Under the pieces are notes generated by a model. It was not told where the DNA came from and made no database searches. It saw only the letters and a program-made list of their open reading frames with translations. A stretch of 64,000 nucleotides of DNA from Tetracentron sinense (taxonomy: Eukaryota > Streptophyta > Magnoliopsida > Trochodendrales > Trochodendraceae), in assembly GCA_015143295.1 (NCBI GenBank), contig CM026568.1, positions 32,062,441 to 32,126,440 of the forward strand. Direction: 5' to 3'. Both the position numbers and the translations under genes were made by a program. This document shows positions 1 to 11,072 of the stretch, piece by piece. Within the stretch, counting starts at the first letter, position 1. Each line of letters begins with the position of its first letter.

Positions 1-1122
1 GAACTTCTCTGGTTCACTTCCTTCTATTCCTTGAAAGCTTGTCTGTTCTACGTCCTGTTTAATGTGTGTAGTGTTGGTACCAAAGTCTTTGCCTATGCTT
101 TGCTCATTGTTACCAGCCTCTTTAACAGTTCCAACTTCTGCATTCAAGCTGTCTCTGATCAAATCTGGTGTAAGTGACAGAGCTTGTTCATTGTGACCTG
201 TGGTTGCTTCAATTGTTTCAAGAACCTGTCTTCTGGAATCTAAATCAGTATCTTCCCCTGTATTCTTTCCTCTTATATCGTCCGTCTGTGACCCAGTCAC
301 TGCTTTCTCCTCTTCGATACTCTGCAGGTTCTCTTCGATGGAAGCCTGTTGATCCACAGTGGTTTCAACATCTTCAGTGGGGATTTCCTCTTCCTTTGGA
401 GTTTCATTCCGTTCATCAATCTCGAGGTTTGGCTCTTCAGCTTTGCTCTTCTCTAAACTGGTTTCTAAAACAGTTCCAGTGTCAAGGTTGTTTGTCCTCT
501 TCTCTCTTTGTTTTTCCTCTTCCAGGACTTCACTTTCCCCACTTCCTGTTTTTCCTTGTAAGTTTGGGTCAACCGAGGCGGGTGGTTTTGGTAAGTGAGG
601 AAGCTTCTCTCCTACGAATTCTTCAATATTCTTCTCTTCTGACGGTAATTCAGAGGCTTTCATCTGCTCCACATCTTCTTTTGCATTCTTTGAGCTTAAG
701 TCTACTGAGACTTGTTTAACAAAAGCATCAATGGTATCTCTTTCTGTTATGGCATCTGTGTCTTCTTTCTGCAATTGGGTTTCATTCTCCATTGTCTCTT
801 TTTTAATCCAAATTGGTACTTCATGAGCCTGGCAATCTTCTGACTGTGTGCAGGTTTCTTCAAAAGCAACCTTGGCAAGAGAGGGTGATTCCAAAAAACT
901 TTCACCCTCAGAGGTACTAACTTTTTCTTCAAGAACAGGGTTCACAGTTTCATTCTTAATATCAGTAGCTACTTGTGAGTCTTCTATTTTTGTGGAGTTC
1001 TCGACAGTTTCAGGAAGCAGGTTAAGCCCAGCTTCAACTTTGTGCAATTCCCCTAAAGAAGATTCGTCGACAGTCTTGTCAAACTGGACACATCTTAATT
1101 CTTTAGCCTCCTCTTCCATTTT
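1..1122 (-). CDS. partial acidic, low-complexity protein; exon open to left edge
   Basis: Reading triplets on the minus strand in the frame of the ATG at 1119-1117, there is no stop codon for 373 codons down to base 1, so this is a long coding exon cut by the window edge. The product is rich in Glu, Lys, Asp, Ser and Thr, with many EEE/EEK clusters and few aromatic residues. It has no signal peptide, membrane segment or domain that I recognise, and looks intrinsically disordered. Just upstream of the ATG the minus strand reads CTCCTTTGGTGCAG followed by AAAATGG, a plausible splice acceptor, so the ATG may be internal (Gln-Lys-Met-Glu) and earlier exons may lie at higher coordinates. An in-frame TAA lies a little further upstream, so translation could also begin here. 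Plus-strand ORFs at 174-719 and 848-1144 are its antisense shadows. Coding is well supported by the open length; function is unknown. Confidence 0.72.
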
Positions 1123-2507
1123 CTGCACCAAAGGAGATTGGTAGACAGTTACAAATAGGAAGCCAGAGATTGAACCTTAGACTTTTAAAGAGCTTCTCCA
1201 ACAACACCATAAGTGGAAAAACAAGTAGAATGGGAACTTTTTGACTATGTTTTTGACAAACCACGATCTCAAAAAGAATTAAAAGACCAAAATCTGATGT
1301 GCATATTATAACTGTAGGAGATCACAGTTGTTGTTCCTCGTAGACTGTCAGATGTTTAAGTGGTAAAGTAAACTTCAAATATCAAAACACAATAGTAATA
1401 TCAAACACAATAGTAAACTTCCACAGCAACAAGCGCTCACAGGCTTGGTTTAGGTTCTTTTGGTTATACGAGCCTTACTTGAGACTCAAGCAAGCTGAGA
1501 CTGAAAGCTCACCAAGCTGGTTCAGTTTGTTAACACCTCTAAATTTATCATTTTTTTTCTGACATTTTATATTTTTATAGAAATTCAAAATGGAACTTGA
1601 GTCTCTAAGTCGATTTGTGCGACTCCTGAATCAACATGACCACCAGGTTGCCGAGTTATGAATTGGGAGTTTATGACCGATGACTACTACACATTTCTAC
1701 GCTGTACATTATGATATAAAATAGTTATGTGCCCCTTTCATGAGGGTTTCTTAGGATCGAGTTCTGGGGACGGAATATATCCCTTGTGATGTGGCAAGAA
1801 ATAGTCACTCACCACTACTAACCTAACTACTAACTGTAGATTAATGATGCCATGTACCAAAAAAAAAAGAAGTTATGTAACATGTTCAATGTATATACAA
1901 ACATATGAAAAAATATTGAAGCGCATATACTATATGATTAAACTGATAAATAAGCTAGGGCAAAAAAAAAGTGTCCCAGCTTGATTACTGTATCATAGCA
2001 TGATTACTGTATCATTGCAACACATGAAGGAAATATTTGAAGTGTAATTATTAATAGCACTTAAATTGAAGAAGTTCAAGGTTTGCAGAATAGTTACATA
2101 TTTTTGCTGGATCAAAGCAGCAAGGACATCTGCAAAGAAGACTACTGATGAATTCATTTCTAAGTTCACTTTGATAATGAAAACCTAGACTATGTGACCA
2201 AGATGAAAAAGGGGAAGAAATTGAGAGGACTCAGAAGTTTTGTGACTTTTTTTTTGGTAGTTGCCGTCTGACTCCCATGTAGTACGAAAAAAAAAAGAAA
2301 AAAAAATGTGAAATGAGAACTGATTTTCAATTAGAACACAAATTCAGAAGTGATCTGGTGGCAAGTAAAAGCCGAAAAGAAAAAGATATTTGTTTTCCTG
2401 ATCTAAAAGGAGTAAAAGTAGTAACCTTTTCTTTTTCTTTCTATCAAAGAAAGAGAAAAAGAATGTGTATTATGATAAGTATAATTAAGACCTTATGATT
2501 ATTATAT
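1123..2507. other. non-coding: upstream or intron DNA of the left gene
   Basis: AT-rich DNA with no ORF showing family features. It contains one short SINE copy (1731-1870) and several A tracts. Part of it may be intron or 5' region of the acidic-protein gene. Confidence 0.5.
1731..1870 (+). repeat. short 5'-truncated SINE with A tail
   Basis: An eight-base direct repeat AGTTATGT flanks the unit (1723-1730 and 1871-1878). The 3' end is an A-rich tail, and the 3' part shares wording (CTAACTACTAACTGTA) with the SINE at 39941-40062. A pol III B-box-like GGATCGAGTTC is present; no A box is left, so it is a 5'-truncated copy. Confidence 0.6.
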
Positions 2508-2515
2508 TGAACAAC

Positions 2516-3152
2516 CAGTGTAGTCAAGGCGTCTAGGCGATTAGCTCCGGCTAGGCGAGGCGTTGCCTAGGCGACGCCTAGGCGTGGCCTAGGCGATAAA
2601 TTTAATATAAATATATATATAATTATATATATATCACGTATATATATAACATCCAAAAGATCAAAACTCCACACCCACATTCCACAAAAACATAAAATAA
2701 AAAGTCTATTACAAGCATTCATCACATAACCAAAGACATGTTAACATAGTGGAGTATTAAACACTTCAAAATCTGGGTAAAATACCCAAATTTGTGTCAT
2801 TGTCCATGTATAATATTAGGCAGAGCCCCCTACGATTGCCCGGGGGGTGGCAGGGGGGGCAGCGCCCCCCTGCGACGCACGATATAATATTAGGCCCAGA
2901 TTGCGTCGAAAACGATATTTTTAGTGAAAAAAATTGATTTTTTTAGTGAAAAAAACGATTTAGAATCTTATTTCTACTTTATTTCATGTTTTTATATTTT
3001 TTATTTATTTATTAGGAAATTTTGGAATTTTTTAAAGCAAAAAAAAAAAAAAAAAAAACTTTTTTGTAGGATCGCCTGCCTAGAGGGGCGCCTGGGCGAC
3101 AGAGGCCCAAAATCGCCTAGGCGACCGCCTAGGCGACGCCTTGACTACACTG
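2516..3152. mobile_element. non-autonomous hAT element, 637 bp
   Basis: The element begins CAGTGTAGTCAAGGCG and ends with its reverse complement CGCCTTGACTACACTG. It is flanked by a perfect 8-bp target duplication TGAACAAC at 2508-2515 and 3153-3160. CA..TG ends and an 8-bp duplication are diagnostic of hAT transposons. Subterminal DNA on both sides holds many short GCCTAGGCG motifs in both orientations, as expected for transposase-binding arrays. There is no transposase ORF; the interior is AT-rich with a GC-rich island near 2820-2885. The intact duplication argues for a fairly recent insertion. Confidence 0.88.
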
Positions 3153-3160
3153 TGAACAAC

Positions 3161-4977
3161 ACAACTTCAAGAACTAGATTACTTTGAAGAATCCAATTGA
3201 AGGGGTGCTGAAATTTAATCTACTGAGTTCATTTAGTGTGTGTGTGTGTTTGTGTTAGTTACATGATAACATTACACCAAAAAGGTTCATATTTCTGCAA
3301 TTCGATGTGTAGATTTGCAGAAACATAAAGCTATTCCTCCCAGGTATCACTCATAAACCTTTAACTAATTCTCAGAATAGTTACTCGCAGGTTTCTTGTG
3401 ATCTTAATAACCCAAAACCAATTTCCAGATTACAGTTGAAGGAGTTCATCACCATATGAATTTAAAGCTTCCGATTAACTAATTCTCACAATCGTCACAG
3501 GTTCTCATGATCTCAATAAAACAGAAACTAGTTTCCAGATTACAGTTGAAGAACTTCATCACACATGAATCAAAAAATCAAATCAAATAATTCATCTGAT
3601 GCAAGGTAAAGATCTTGTTATCCTCTACAGATAACATGGGATACAGTGAAACAGAAAGCAGCTACCATGTAACATAAAGATGAGGTGATCTTGCTTACTA
3701 TAAGAGAGATGGATTTGGTATTTCTGCTTCAGTTGCCATCTTTCATGCTGCACGACTGGTTCAGATCAAGGTGAAATGGTAGATGACTCTTGATTATGCA
3801 CTCTCAGATTAAATTTATATGATGTGATATTTGTTGGTTCTGGTTGTGCTGAAAAATCTTGTAGCTGTGGTTGGAGCGATTTTAAACTTCTGAATGTGAT
3901 AATTGTATTTCTAATAGTCGTTTAATGGGGTATGTTGCTAAAGTAGGCATGAAGTGACAAAGCCATTTGTTTTCTGCTATTATTTTGGGTGATGGCCAGT
4001 TAGCTGATTGATCAGTCATATGCTCTTGTGGGTTAAATATAACTATTGGTGAAATTACAGAAAGACTACCAAATTACTCTTAGGCAAACTCTGCTGATCT
4101 TTCCACTTACTAAGAAAAAACTGCCAAGACTCCTACAGTCCCATCTTTCGTCAAAAAGCATTATAAGCTGTGTTGTGGGGTACTGGGTCCTTTTCTGGAT
4201 TAAAGGTTGGTTGGGAGTTTATTTTAGGTGTATCTGCAATTCAAGATCCATTCTTAAAGAAAATTCCCTTAAGTGTTTTGACAATGGCCGGTGTAAATAT
4301 CAGCATTTTTCTTCTTTTTTACACCACCTTTGAGAAGAAACTTCAAATGCCTTTTTTCATTTTTCTTCTTCTTTACACCACCTTTGATAGGAAACTTTAA
4401 ATGCCTTTTTCAGTGAAGCGAGGTAGCTTAATTTTTTTATCTACTGACAAATGCACTGGAATGGAACATCTCTGTCTATGAAGGATATGCGAGATCTTTA
4501 TGAAATTTTCCAATTCTTTTAATTTTTATAACTGGCTGTCTGTCCTTTTCCTTTGGTTAACTTGAACCCTAACCCATTTTGTTCTGTGGAAATATAATTA
4601 GATATGAAATCAACTGTAACTTTTAACCGTGAATTATGGAAAAAGGAAAAAATAAAGAAAAGGGGAAGAAAACGGGAGTTTGTAACAATTCAGTTTGGTT
4701 TGCTTCAAAGACTATATTCTCCAATGACAATGATGGTGATAGTGATATTTCAAGAATTAACAAAGCTAAACACATCTAAATACAATGTATGAAAGAATCT
4801 TCTGTCAAAAAATTTTATATCATAGTGTCGAAGATGGTTCTGGAGGTGGCTCCACCATTAAAGTGTCATAGGAATCCTTTCTACTAGTAAAAAATCAAGT
4901 TTGTATTTCTTTTTGTTAGTATTATTGATAAATTTGATATTTAAACTTTTTTCTATATTTTGAAAACATAAAGCTGT
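3161..4977. other. non-coding intergenic DNA
   Basis: No supported gene. Two near copies of a phrase around TTTCCAGATTACAGTTGAAG (3423 and 3532) form a short direct repeat of about 110-bp period. Small ORFs near 4046-4400 have no recognisable domain. Confidence 0.5.
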
Positions 4978-5280
4978 GTTCTTTTGGTGGAACGTTTATA
5001 GTCTGGAACCTTTATTTTTTCATGCCTAATTTTACTTAATGTCTAGAATTATATTATTCCATAGAGTGCAAAAGTTCTACAAAAATAAAACTTTCAAGTT
5101 TCACCAAAATTTTGGATATTTTAAGTTCCATAGATGTGGAACTTCTAATTAAATTGAACTCGATAAATTTAAGATGCCATCAAGTAAAAGGGTCAGAAAC
5201 CTTCTACCCTTTTTTTAGATTCTTGCCTCTTGTTCAAAAATATTAATATTCCGGACTTTTAAAAGTTCCACCAAATGAAC
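4978..5280. mobile_element. MITE, 303 bp, superfamily uncertain
   Basis: The ends are inverted: GTTCTTTTGGTGGAAC at 4978-4993 and GTTCCACCAAATGAAC at 5265-5280. Similarity continues inward for roughly 30 bases (GTCTGGAA versus GTCCGGAA). There is no coding capacity, and no clear target duplication is seen. Confidence 0.55.
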
Positions 5281-7112
5281 GGAGGAAATCCACAACTCAT
5301 ATGCTTTTCCCACATAATTTGTTTTTTACTTTTGATGAATTAAAGATGCAAATTCTTTAATTTAGTAAGATCACCTGAGTTGCAGGCATCAGTTTACTAT
5401 TCTTTTACCAGGGAAATCAAATTGGTGATGTTGAGGCCACTGATTTTTATTTTTATTATTATTAATTTTTTGTGGTTCACTGATTTTTATTTTTATTTTA
5501 TTTCTTTGTTGGAGAATTGGTTCACTGATTGAATTGCCTATTGACTGGCAATAGGGGATTGATATTAAATATGGTATGAGGCTCTCATCTGATAACAAAA
5601 TGACACTATAAATCACCGACCCAGAACAAAATTTTTGTCGTCCCTCACCGCCCTTACGTGGTGGCGGCAAAAGGCCCAAATATCAAGTTGTTTTTGATTG
5701 AAACATATCAAGAATAGTTTTAGAGAGAGAATGAAAGAAGAGCCTTACCTTTTCGTTTTGATCAATGGTCGAACCATGGAAGTTCCCCTACTATGCATTC
5801 TCTTGTAAGAATAAAATAAGAAAAACTTTGTAATATTTCAAAGGACTAAAATTCCAACATGCCATAATCTAAATGCCCATTAGGTATCTAAGAATTTCCA
5901 TCATTTTTGCATGAAGAAAGGGTATTCTTGTATTTTAAACCACCACTTTATTTTTCGTGGTCACTTAATAGGTTATAAAAGTACTAAGAGAAATGGGTCC
6001 CAAGGGGAAAAATATACAAAGATGAAATTGAGGGTGAGAGGTGGATCTATGCTAGTCATAGAACATTTCAAGGGAGAAGATATAAATAATAATAATAAAT
6101 AAAAAGAAAAGAAAAGAAAAGGAAAGGAAAGAAAAAGCATGTGGGGGGGGGAAGGAAGGGGTGGTTTCAGTGTGAGTTGTCACTCAGTGTGTAAATTGAG
6201 TTGGGACCCATGTGGAAAGATAACCATATGATCCAAGAAATCTAGGTGGACCCCCTAGGCGTCATGGCCTGCGTGGCACCTCGTTGCTTCCTTGCTGGCA
6301 CCCTATTGGGGCTTAGTGACAGCAGGAGGCCATTAAACCCCATCAATGGTTCCATCCCTTTCACATATAACTAGTAATGGTATTGTTACCGTGCTTGAGA
6401 GTTAACCTTATATTTGTACTCTCTCTCTCTCTCTCTCTCTCATAATCTCATGTAATTGTGAGTCATGGTGACCTGTTAATGGGGTCTTGGTGTCTAGTTA
6501 ATGGGGTTCCTTCGCAGGCGTCTAATGTTCGATCTAGCAATCTTCTAAGGAATCTCAATATTCAGTTCTTGCTCTCCATTTGCAGTTTTTATTTTTTTAT
6601 TGCTTGATACTCAAGTGAAATCTGTAACTTTGTCTCTAAATATTGTATTCCAGGATTAGGACAATGGTAGCCAATAAATTTAGGTGATTTTTTCTTAAAT
6701 TATATTATTTGTTTATGTTATTTTATACATTCATATTTTTTATGCTGGGAAAAAAAATTCAAGAGTTAGAACTTTTGTAATGGCACCTTTTGTCAGTTTC
6801 TAACACTTCATACTCAGTGCTGAAGCCATTAAATATATTTTTTTTATCCGTAGTAGAGATGTATATTCAAATTAAAAATCTGTACAATAAAGGTTTACCA
6901 GAAAGTAAACCCCAAGACAATAACAGGGGTTAGAGAAAGCCAGCTAGCTACACCTTAAAAAAACATAAAAAGAAGAAAGCGTAGCTATCACTTGTAATTC
7001 CCCAGGAATTTTTTCACCCTGTTTTCACATATTTTCTCACCAACCAAACAGCAGGTATAAGAGTTGGCTTCAAACTGAGAAAATCTGACAGTTCAAAATA
7101 TTATGCAGTCTA
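5281..7112. other. non-coding, with simple repeats
   Basis: Contains A/GAAA-rich runs (6077-6135), a short G run (6144-6152) and a (CT)n tract at about 6419-6441. No protein or RNA gene is recognised. Confidence 0.45.
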
Positions 7113-7128
7113 ATGGAGCACCATGGGA

Positions 7129-7300
7129 AGTATCGCTTGCCCCATCAATAGTGTGTGCTAGTCACCACTTCATTGATCTGGGTTCTACTCCCGAGAGGGT
7201 GTGAATGTTGTTATCTCCACCTGCCTATGACTTAGAACAGATACTAACCTACTAACCGGGGTTGCAGCCTAACCTCGTATCTCTCACCAAAAAAAAAAAA
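7129..7300 (+). mobile_element. SINE with 16-bp target duplication
   Basis: A perfect 16-bp direct repeat ATGGAGCACCATGGGA (7113-7128 and 7301-7316) flanks a 172-bp unit ending in an A tail, the hallmark of target-primed retroposition. The body carries a B-box-like GGGTTCTACTCCCGAG and the 3' phrase CTCCACCTGCC...AGATACTAACCTA, which recurs inverted in the SINE at 42987-43150. The intact duplication suggests a young insertion. Confidence 0.87.
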
Positions 7301-7316
7301 ATGGAGCACCATGGGA

Positions 7317-8032
7317 CGAGTACAAAAAAAATGGATTGAATAACATAGTTGGCTTTTTTTGTGTGTTAAACATGAAAACATTTCCACCAAAAAAGGATAA
7401 CATAGTTGGCTTCTTTTGTTATGGTTTCCTAGTTACCTACTTATTTTCCCTTTGCAGTCTGAAACCTAGTTTCCTCTTGGTATCCTCCAATATTTCACTT
7501 ACAATTTGGAAAGCTAACATATAAATATAGAAAACCAAACATGGAGAAATTTGTTTAGAGGCTCATAAAGTAGTAACATAGTTCGATTCCAATTCTTCCG
7601 TCCTTGGACTCCAAAGCCACAACTGAAATTTCACAAATCATTCTGAAAAAAAGAGAGTTGGATACACTTTTAAAGTGACTTAACTTTTGAAGAGTCACAA
7701 GTCAGTTAAAATGTCATTTGGTTAGACACTTAAGAGAGCAACTTTCTCACAAATCAAAAGTCATTAAAAGTCAAAATATTAGCTTTTAGGGGAAGCTTCC
7801 CCTAATTACCTTTGTAGGAAGTCATAATTTTTTTATAAAATTATTTTTCTTAAAAGTTATTTAGAAGAAGGCTTTCCCTCCTCGAAGAAGTTTATCCAAA
7901 GAACCCCCCATTGATTTTGCTTTGATTAGCTTTCTTTTGACAATGATAAGACGAAGACAACCGTACTCTCAGATTACCTCTTTAAGTAGATGAGTGGCTA
8001 CTCGCGACTCCAAGTCACTGGAATAAATATCA
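7317..8032. other. non-coding intergenic DNA
   Basis: AT-rich DNA with no recognised gene. A short repeat ATAACATAGTTGGCTT occurs at about 7340 and 7398. Confidence 0.4.
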
Positions 8033-8040
8033 CTTCTCTG

Positions 8041-8532
8041 TAGGGGTATACACAAGTTGGGCTAGCTTGGTTGCTTCAAGCCGAGCTCAACCTTGATTTT
8101 TAGGTTCAATTGGGTGGGGTGAGTTTTCAAGTTTGAAATATTTTCAAGCCGAGCTCGAGCCAAGTTTTGTTTGATCGGCTTGGCTCGAAGTCCGGCTCGA
8201 ATTAGCCCGAGCTTTGGCTCAGCTTGAATATTATTTTCAAAAATAAAATACAAATATTATTTATATATATTATTATTATATATATAAATAATATAAATTA
8301 TTATTATTTTATTTAGTTAAAAAAAAAATATTGAAGCCGAGCTCGAGCCAAGCCAAGCCCAGCTCGAGCTTGAATAAATTCGGGCCGGGCCGAGCTTCTA
8401 GCCAAGCTTTATGAGTTCGGGCCGAGCTTTAAGCTGATTTTTCGAGCACCATTTCGGACCGAGCTTCGAGCTTAGAGTAAATTCTTTCAAGCTGAGCCGA
8501 ACAGGGCCAAGCCTGGCTCAAATACACCCCTA
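8041..8532. mobile_element. hAT-like GAGCC-repeat element, 492 bp
   Basis: It begins TAGGGGTATA and ends TACACCCCTA, inside near-matching 8-bp duplications CTTCTCTG (8033-8040) and CTTCACTG (8533-8540). Both halves carry many GAGC/GCTCGAGC/AAGCC motifs in opposite orientation around an AT-rich centre. There is no ORF. Related copies lie at 20341-21270, 39215-39770 and 48253-48925. Confidence 0.8.
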
Positions 8533-8540
8533 CTTCACTG

Positions 8541-9234
8541 TCACTCTCTGTCCTAATTGCTGAAGAGATTGGTTAAACTGAGACTAGGGCAAAACAGAAA
8601 GAAAAGAATAAGATAATCAGTGCGATGGGGTTGAACCTAAATAGAGATAGAGAATCCTTCAAAATCAACTCATATGCTAAAAATGATCCTCTCTGGCAAT
8701 TCCCATATTCCAAATCATCAGTGATTAGAAGATCCTAATCTATATGCTGAGTAGTAATCCTTTGGTTGTTCAAGAAAAACAGCGTATGTAAGAAGGTCCC
8801 ATTTGGTGGAATGCAAATCTTTTCGGCAGCCCACTGCCCACGCATACCAATAGTACCAATAGTTATGTAAGGCGTCTTGTCTGGGCCGGCCCGTCCATTA
8901 GGCCATCAAAGCCTTTGCTTTAGGCCCATTAAAAATAAATAAAAAAATAATATTAAAAAGGCCCCATTTAGAATATTAAAAATAAAAGACTCATTTAGAA
9001 TATTAAAAATACCTCATTTATAGTTAATTTTTTTTAATAATATTAAAAAATTAAATAAAAAACCCCATTTAGAATTATCCCTTTAGGCCTCGAAGTGGCT
9101 TGGGCGGTGTCTTTTGTGCAAGCATTAACTTTCAAACCCAAAGGAAGTCACCGTTTACTTCTTATGGGGGGGGGGGAGAATAGCTTACCACGTCATTTTT
9201 GACAATGCCGTCAAATGCCATGTCCACGTGTCCC
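8541..9234. other. non-coding, repeat-like
   Basis: A GGCCC-rich stretch (8870-9110) with a repeated phrase about CCCATTTAGAATATTAAAAA resembles degraded transposon DNA. No gene is recognised. A short G run lies at 9168-9176. Confidence 0.4.
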
Positions 9235-9243
9235 TTATAACAT

Positions 9244-9432
9244 TTGTTTTTTTTGGAAACAAGGGTATCCAGGACTCTTAGATCAGCGGACTATTCCCTC
9301 CCTCGAGCACGTGCAACACCCCTCAAGCCACACGCACCAGATAAAAAGGAATTGCTCCCTGAGAGTGGTCGGGATTCGAACTCTCCGCTTCCTGAGGCGT
9401 GATCTAGCCAATAGCCCAACCCTCTGTTGGTT
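9244..9432 (-). mobile_element. tRNA-headed SINE, minus strand
   Basis: On the minus strand the unit carries a clear pol III B box within GAGTTCGAATCCCGACC and ends in an A-rich tail (T run at 9245-9254 on the plus strand). The flanks TTATAACAT (9235-9243) and TTGTAACAT (9433-9441) match 8 of 9 as a target duplication. Confidence 0.75.
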
Positions 9433-9441
9433 TTGTAACAT

Positions 9442-9600
9442 CTTTTGACTATGATTAAGCGTAAAAAAAATTAAGGTTAATATTATTTTTTCTCTTTAAA
9501 AATCAAGGTTAAATTGCTTAACCGTATAAGTGAGTGAATTTTAACCACAAATGATGGGTGTTAAAAAGACAATTGTAAGGACAAATTGCAAAACTCATGT
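9442..9600. repeat. degraded copy of the foldback core
   Basis: Contains an inverted pair (ATGATTAAGCG... and ...GCTTAACCGTATAAGTGAGTGAAT) like the core of the foldback family seen intact at 40523-40914. Ends are not resolved. Confidence 0.45.
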
Positions 9601-9829
9601 ACCATCCGGAGAGTGATAGCCCTAGGGTAGCATTTCCGATAGATAGGCATATAGGGGAGGATTTGTGTATGAAAATGACGCTATTCATTTCCGGAAAAAA
9701 AGAATATGAGGCCCACTGAATTGATGGTCCTTATCTTCTTCCTTGTCACCGACAATGCACCGTGGAGAATCGTTAGCAGTTAGCACTATTTAGTGCCTTT
9801 AACATCAGCACGTGCATCAATAATATCGG

Positions 9830-10400
9830 ATTTGCTTTTATATATGACACGGGATCTTCTCCGGTGGGATGGGATTTGGTCTTGCGACTCCGGTGGGATG
9901 GGATTTGCTTTTATATATGACACGGGATCTTCTCCGGTGGGATGGGATTTGCTCTTGCTCTCCCAAGACCAAAATCGTCTTGCTCTTGGTGGGCTTTTGA
10001 CATGTAGCGATAAAAAGGAGAGAAAATATCAAGTGGAGAGGGGATGGGATTTGTTCTTGCTCTAACAAAACCAAAACCATCTTGCCCATGTACAACGTCC
10101 GACATGTGGCGATAAAAAGGGGAGAAATTATTTCATTTTCTTGCTAGTTTTTTGACTTCTCTTCCTTTGATATCTACTCCCATTTTTATCGCCACATGTC
10201 AAAAGCCCACCAAGAGCAAGACAGTTTTGGTCTTGCTAGAGTAAGACCAAATCTCATCCCAATGGAGAGAAGTCAAAAAATAGGAAAGAAAATAAAATGA
10301 CTACTCCTTTTTTATCGCCACATGTCGGGTAATGAACTTAAGCAAGATGATTTTGGTCTTGCGAGAGTAAAACCAAATCCGATCCCTCTCCGATTGCATC
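9830..10400. repeat. nested inverted repeats (foldback cluster)
   Basis: The segment 9945-10020 (TCCCAAGACCAAAA, CTTGGTGGGCTTTTGACATGT, GCGATAAAAA) recurs inverted at 10170-10262. A further partial inverted copy lies at 10310-10385. There is also a direct repeat of ATATATGACACGGGATCTTC at 9840 and 9913. These resemble the MITEs at 20436-20687 and 37967-38258, which share GACATGTGGCGATAA and GAGAAGTCAAAA. The short ORFs on both strands here are palindrome by-products. Confidence 0.6.
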
Positions 10401-10405
10401 TAGCT

Positions 10406-10495
10406 AGGAGACTACCAACATCCAATACGAAGGCGCCACACATTGACGTGCAAAGATGAGTGTGGTGCCTTCATATTGGATTCTCGCAGTCTCCC
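10406..10495. repeat. short-loop hairpin, arms about 35 bp
   Basis: The arm 10406-10442 (GGAGACT...CCAATACGAAGGCGCCACAC) pairs with 10460-10495 with few mismatches, leaving a loop of about 17 bases. It stands at the edge of a repeat whose inner phrase TATGCATGCAAACCAA recurs near 10630 and 14089, so it is probably a MITE terminus. Confidence 0.6.
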
Positions 10496-10759
10496 TGCCG
10501 CACAAATTGGAGAAAATCCAGTCTTTTATATATGGACTTGGATTCCACATACTTATGTGTGTGGCACTGTGCATGCAAACCAAACAAAACTCTCGCGGCG
10601 TCACATACTTGTGTGTCAATAGAGGTACTATGCATGCAAACCAAAGCTTCAGTTGGCATCTACCGGAGTATTTGACGCTTCCGAACTGCATACTAGCTTT
10701 TAAAACTACTATAAAGGATCCCATGTCATATATATATACATATGTGGAGAGAGAGAAGG

Positions 10760-11037
10760 TGTTGCTATAGGGAGTGATAGCATTCCCCTAACACACATAC
10801 ATATTCAACATTACCCCTATATTGATTATTGAAGTTAAGGGTAATTTAGTTTTTTCATAGCGAAGCGGTCATTAAATGCAGGTGAGAATAAGTTTCTTGT
10901 ACTTTTGCCTTCATCCCCAGATGAAAATATCAAAATGCCCTTATATTTAATATAATGATATTCACTATAGGGATAAAAAAAACTACTGAAAGTTAACAAA
11001 TTCACTAGTATAGGTGAAGGATAACATTCCCCTTATA

Positions 11038-11050
<13 letters not shown>
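10760..11050. repeat. MITE-like AT-rich repeat
   Basis: The edges carry related phrases GAGTGATAGCATTCCCC and GAAGGATAACATTCCCC, and the flank contains a TA dinucleotide tract (about 11048-11071). No ORF. The exact ends are uncertain. Confidence 0.35.

Positions 11051-11071
<21 letters not shown>

Positions 11072-11072
<1 letters not shown>

Noticed and set aside
174..719. 181-codon plus-strand ORF
   Set aside because: It is antisense to the longer, open, acidic minus-strand frame; its Leu/Ser-rich text is what the complement of a Glu/Lys-rich frame produces.
10404..10770. overlapping ORFs of about 100 codons on both strands
   Set aside because: They arise from inverted repeats that read similarly on both strands.
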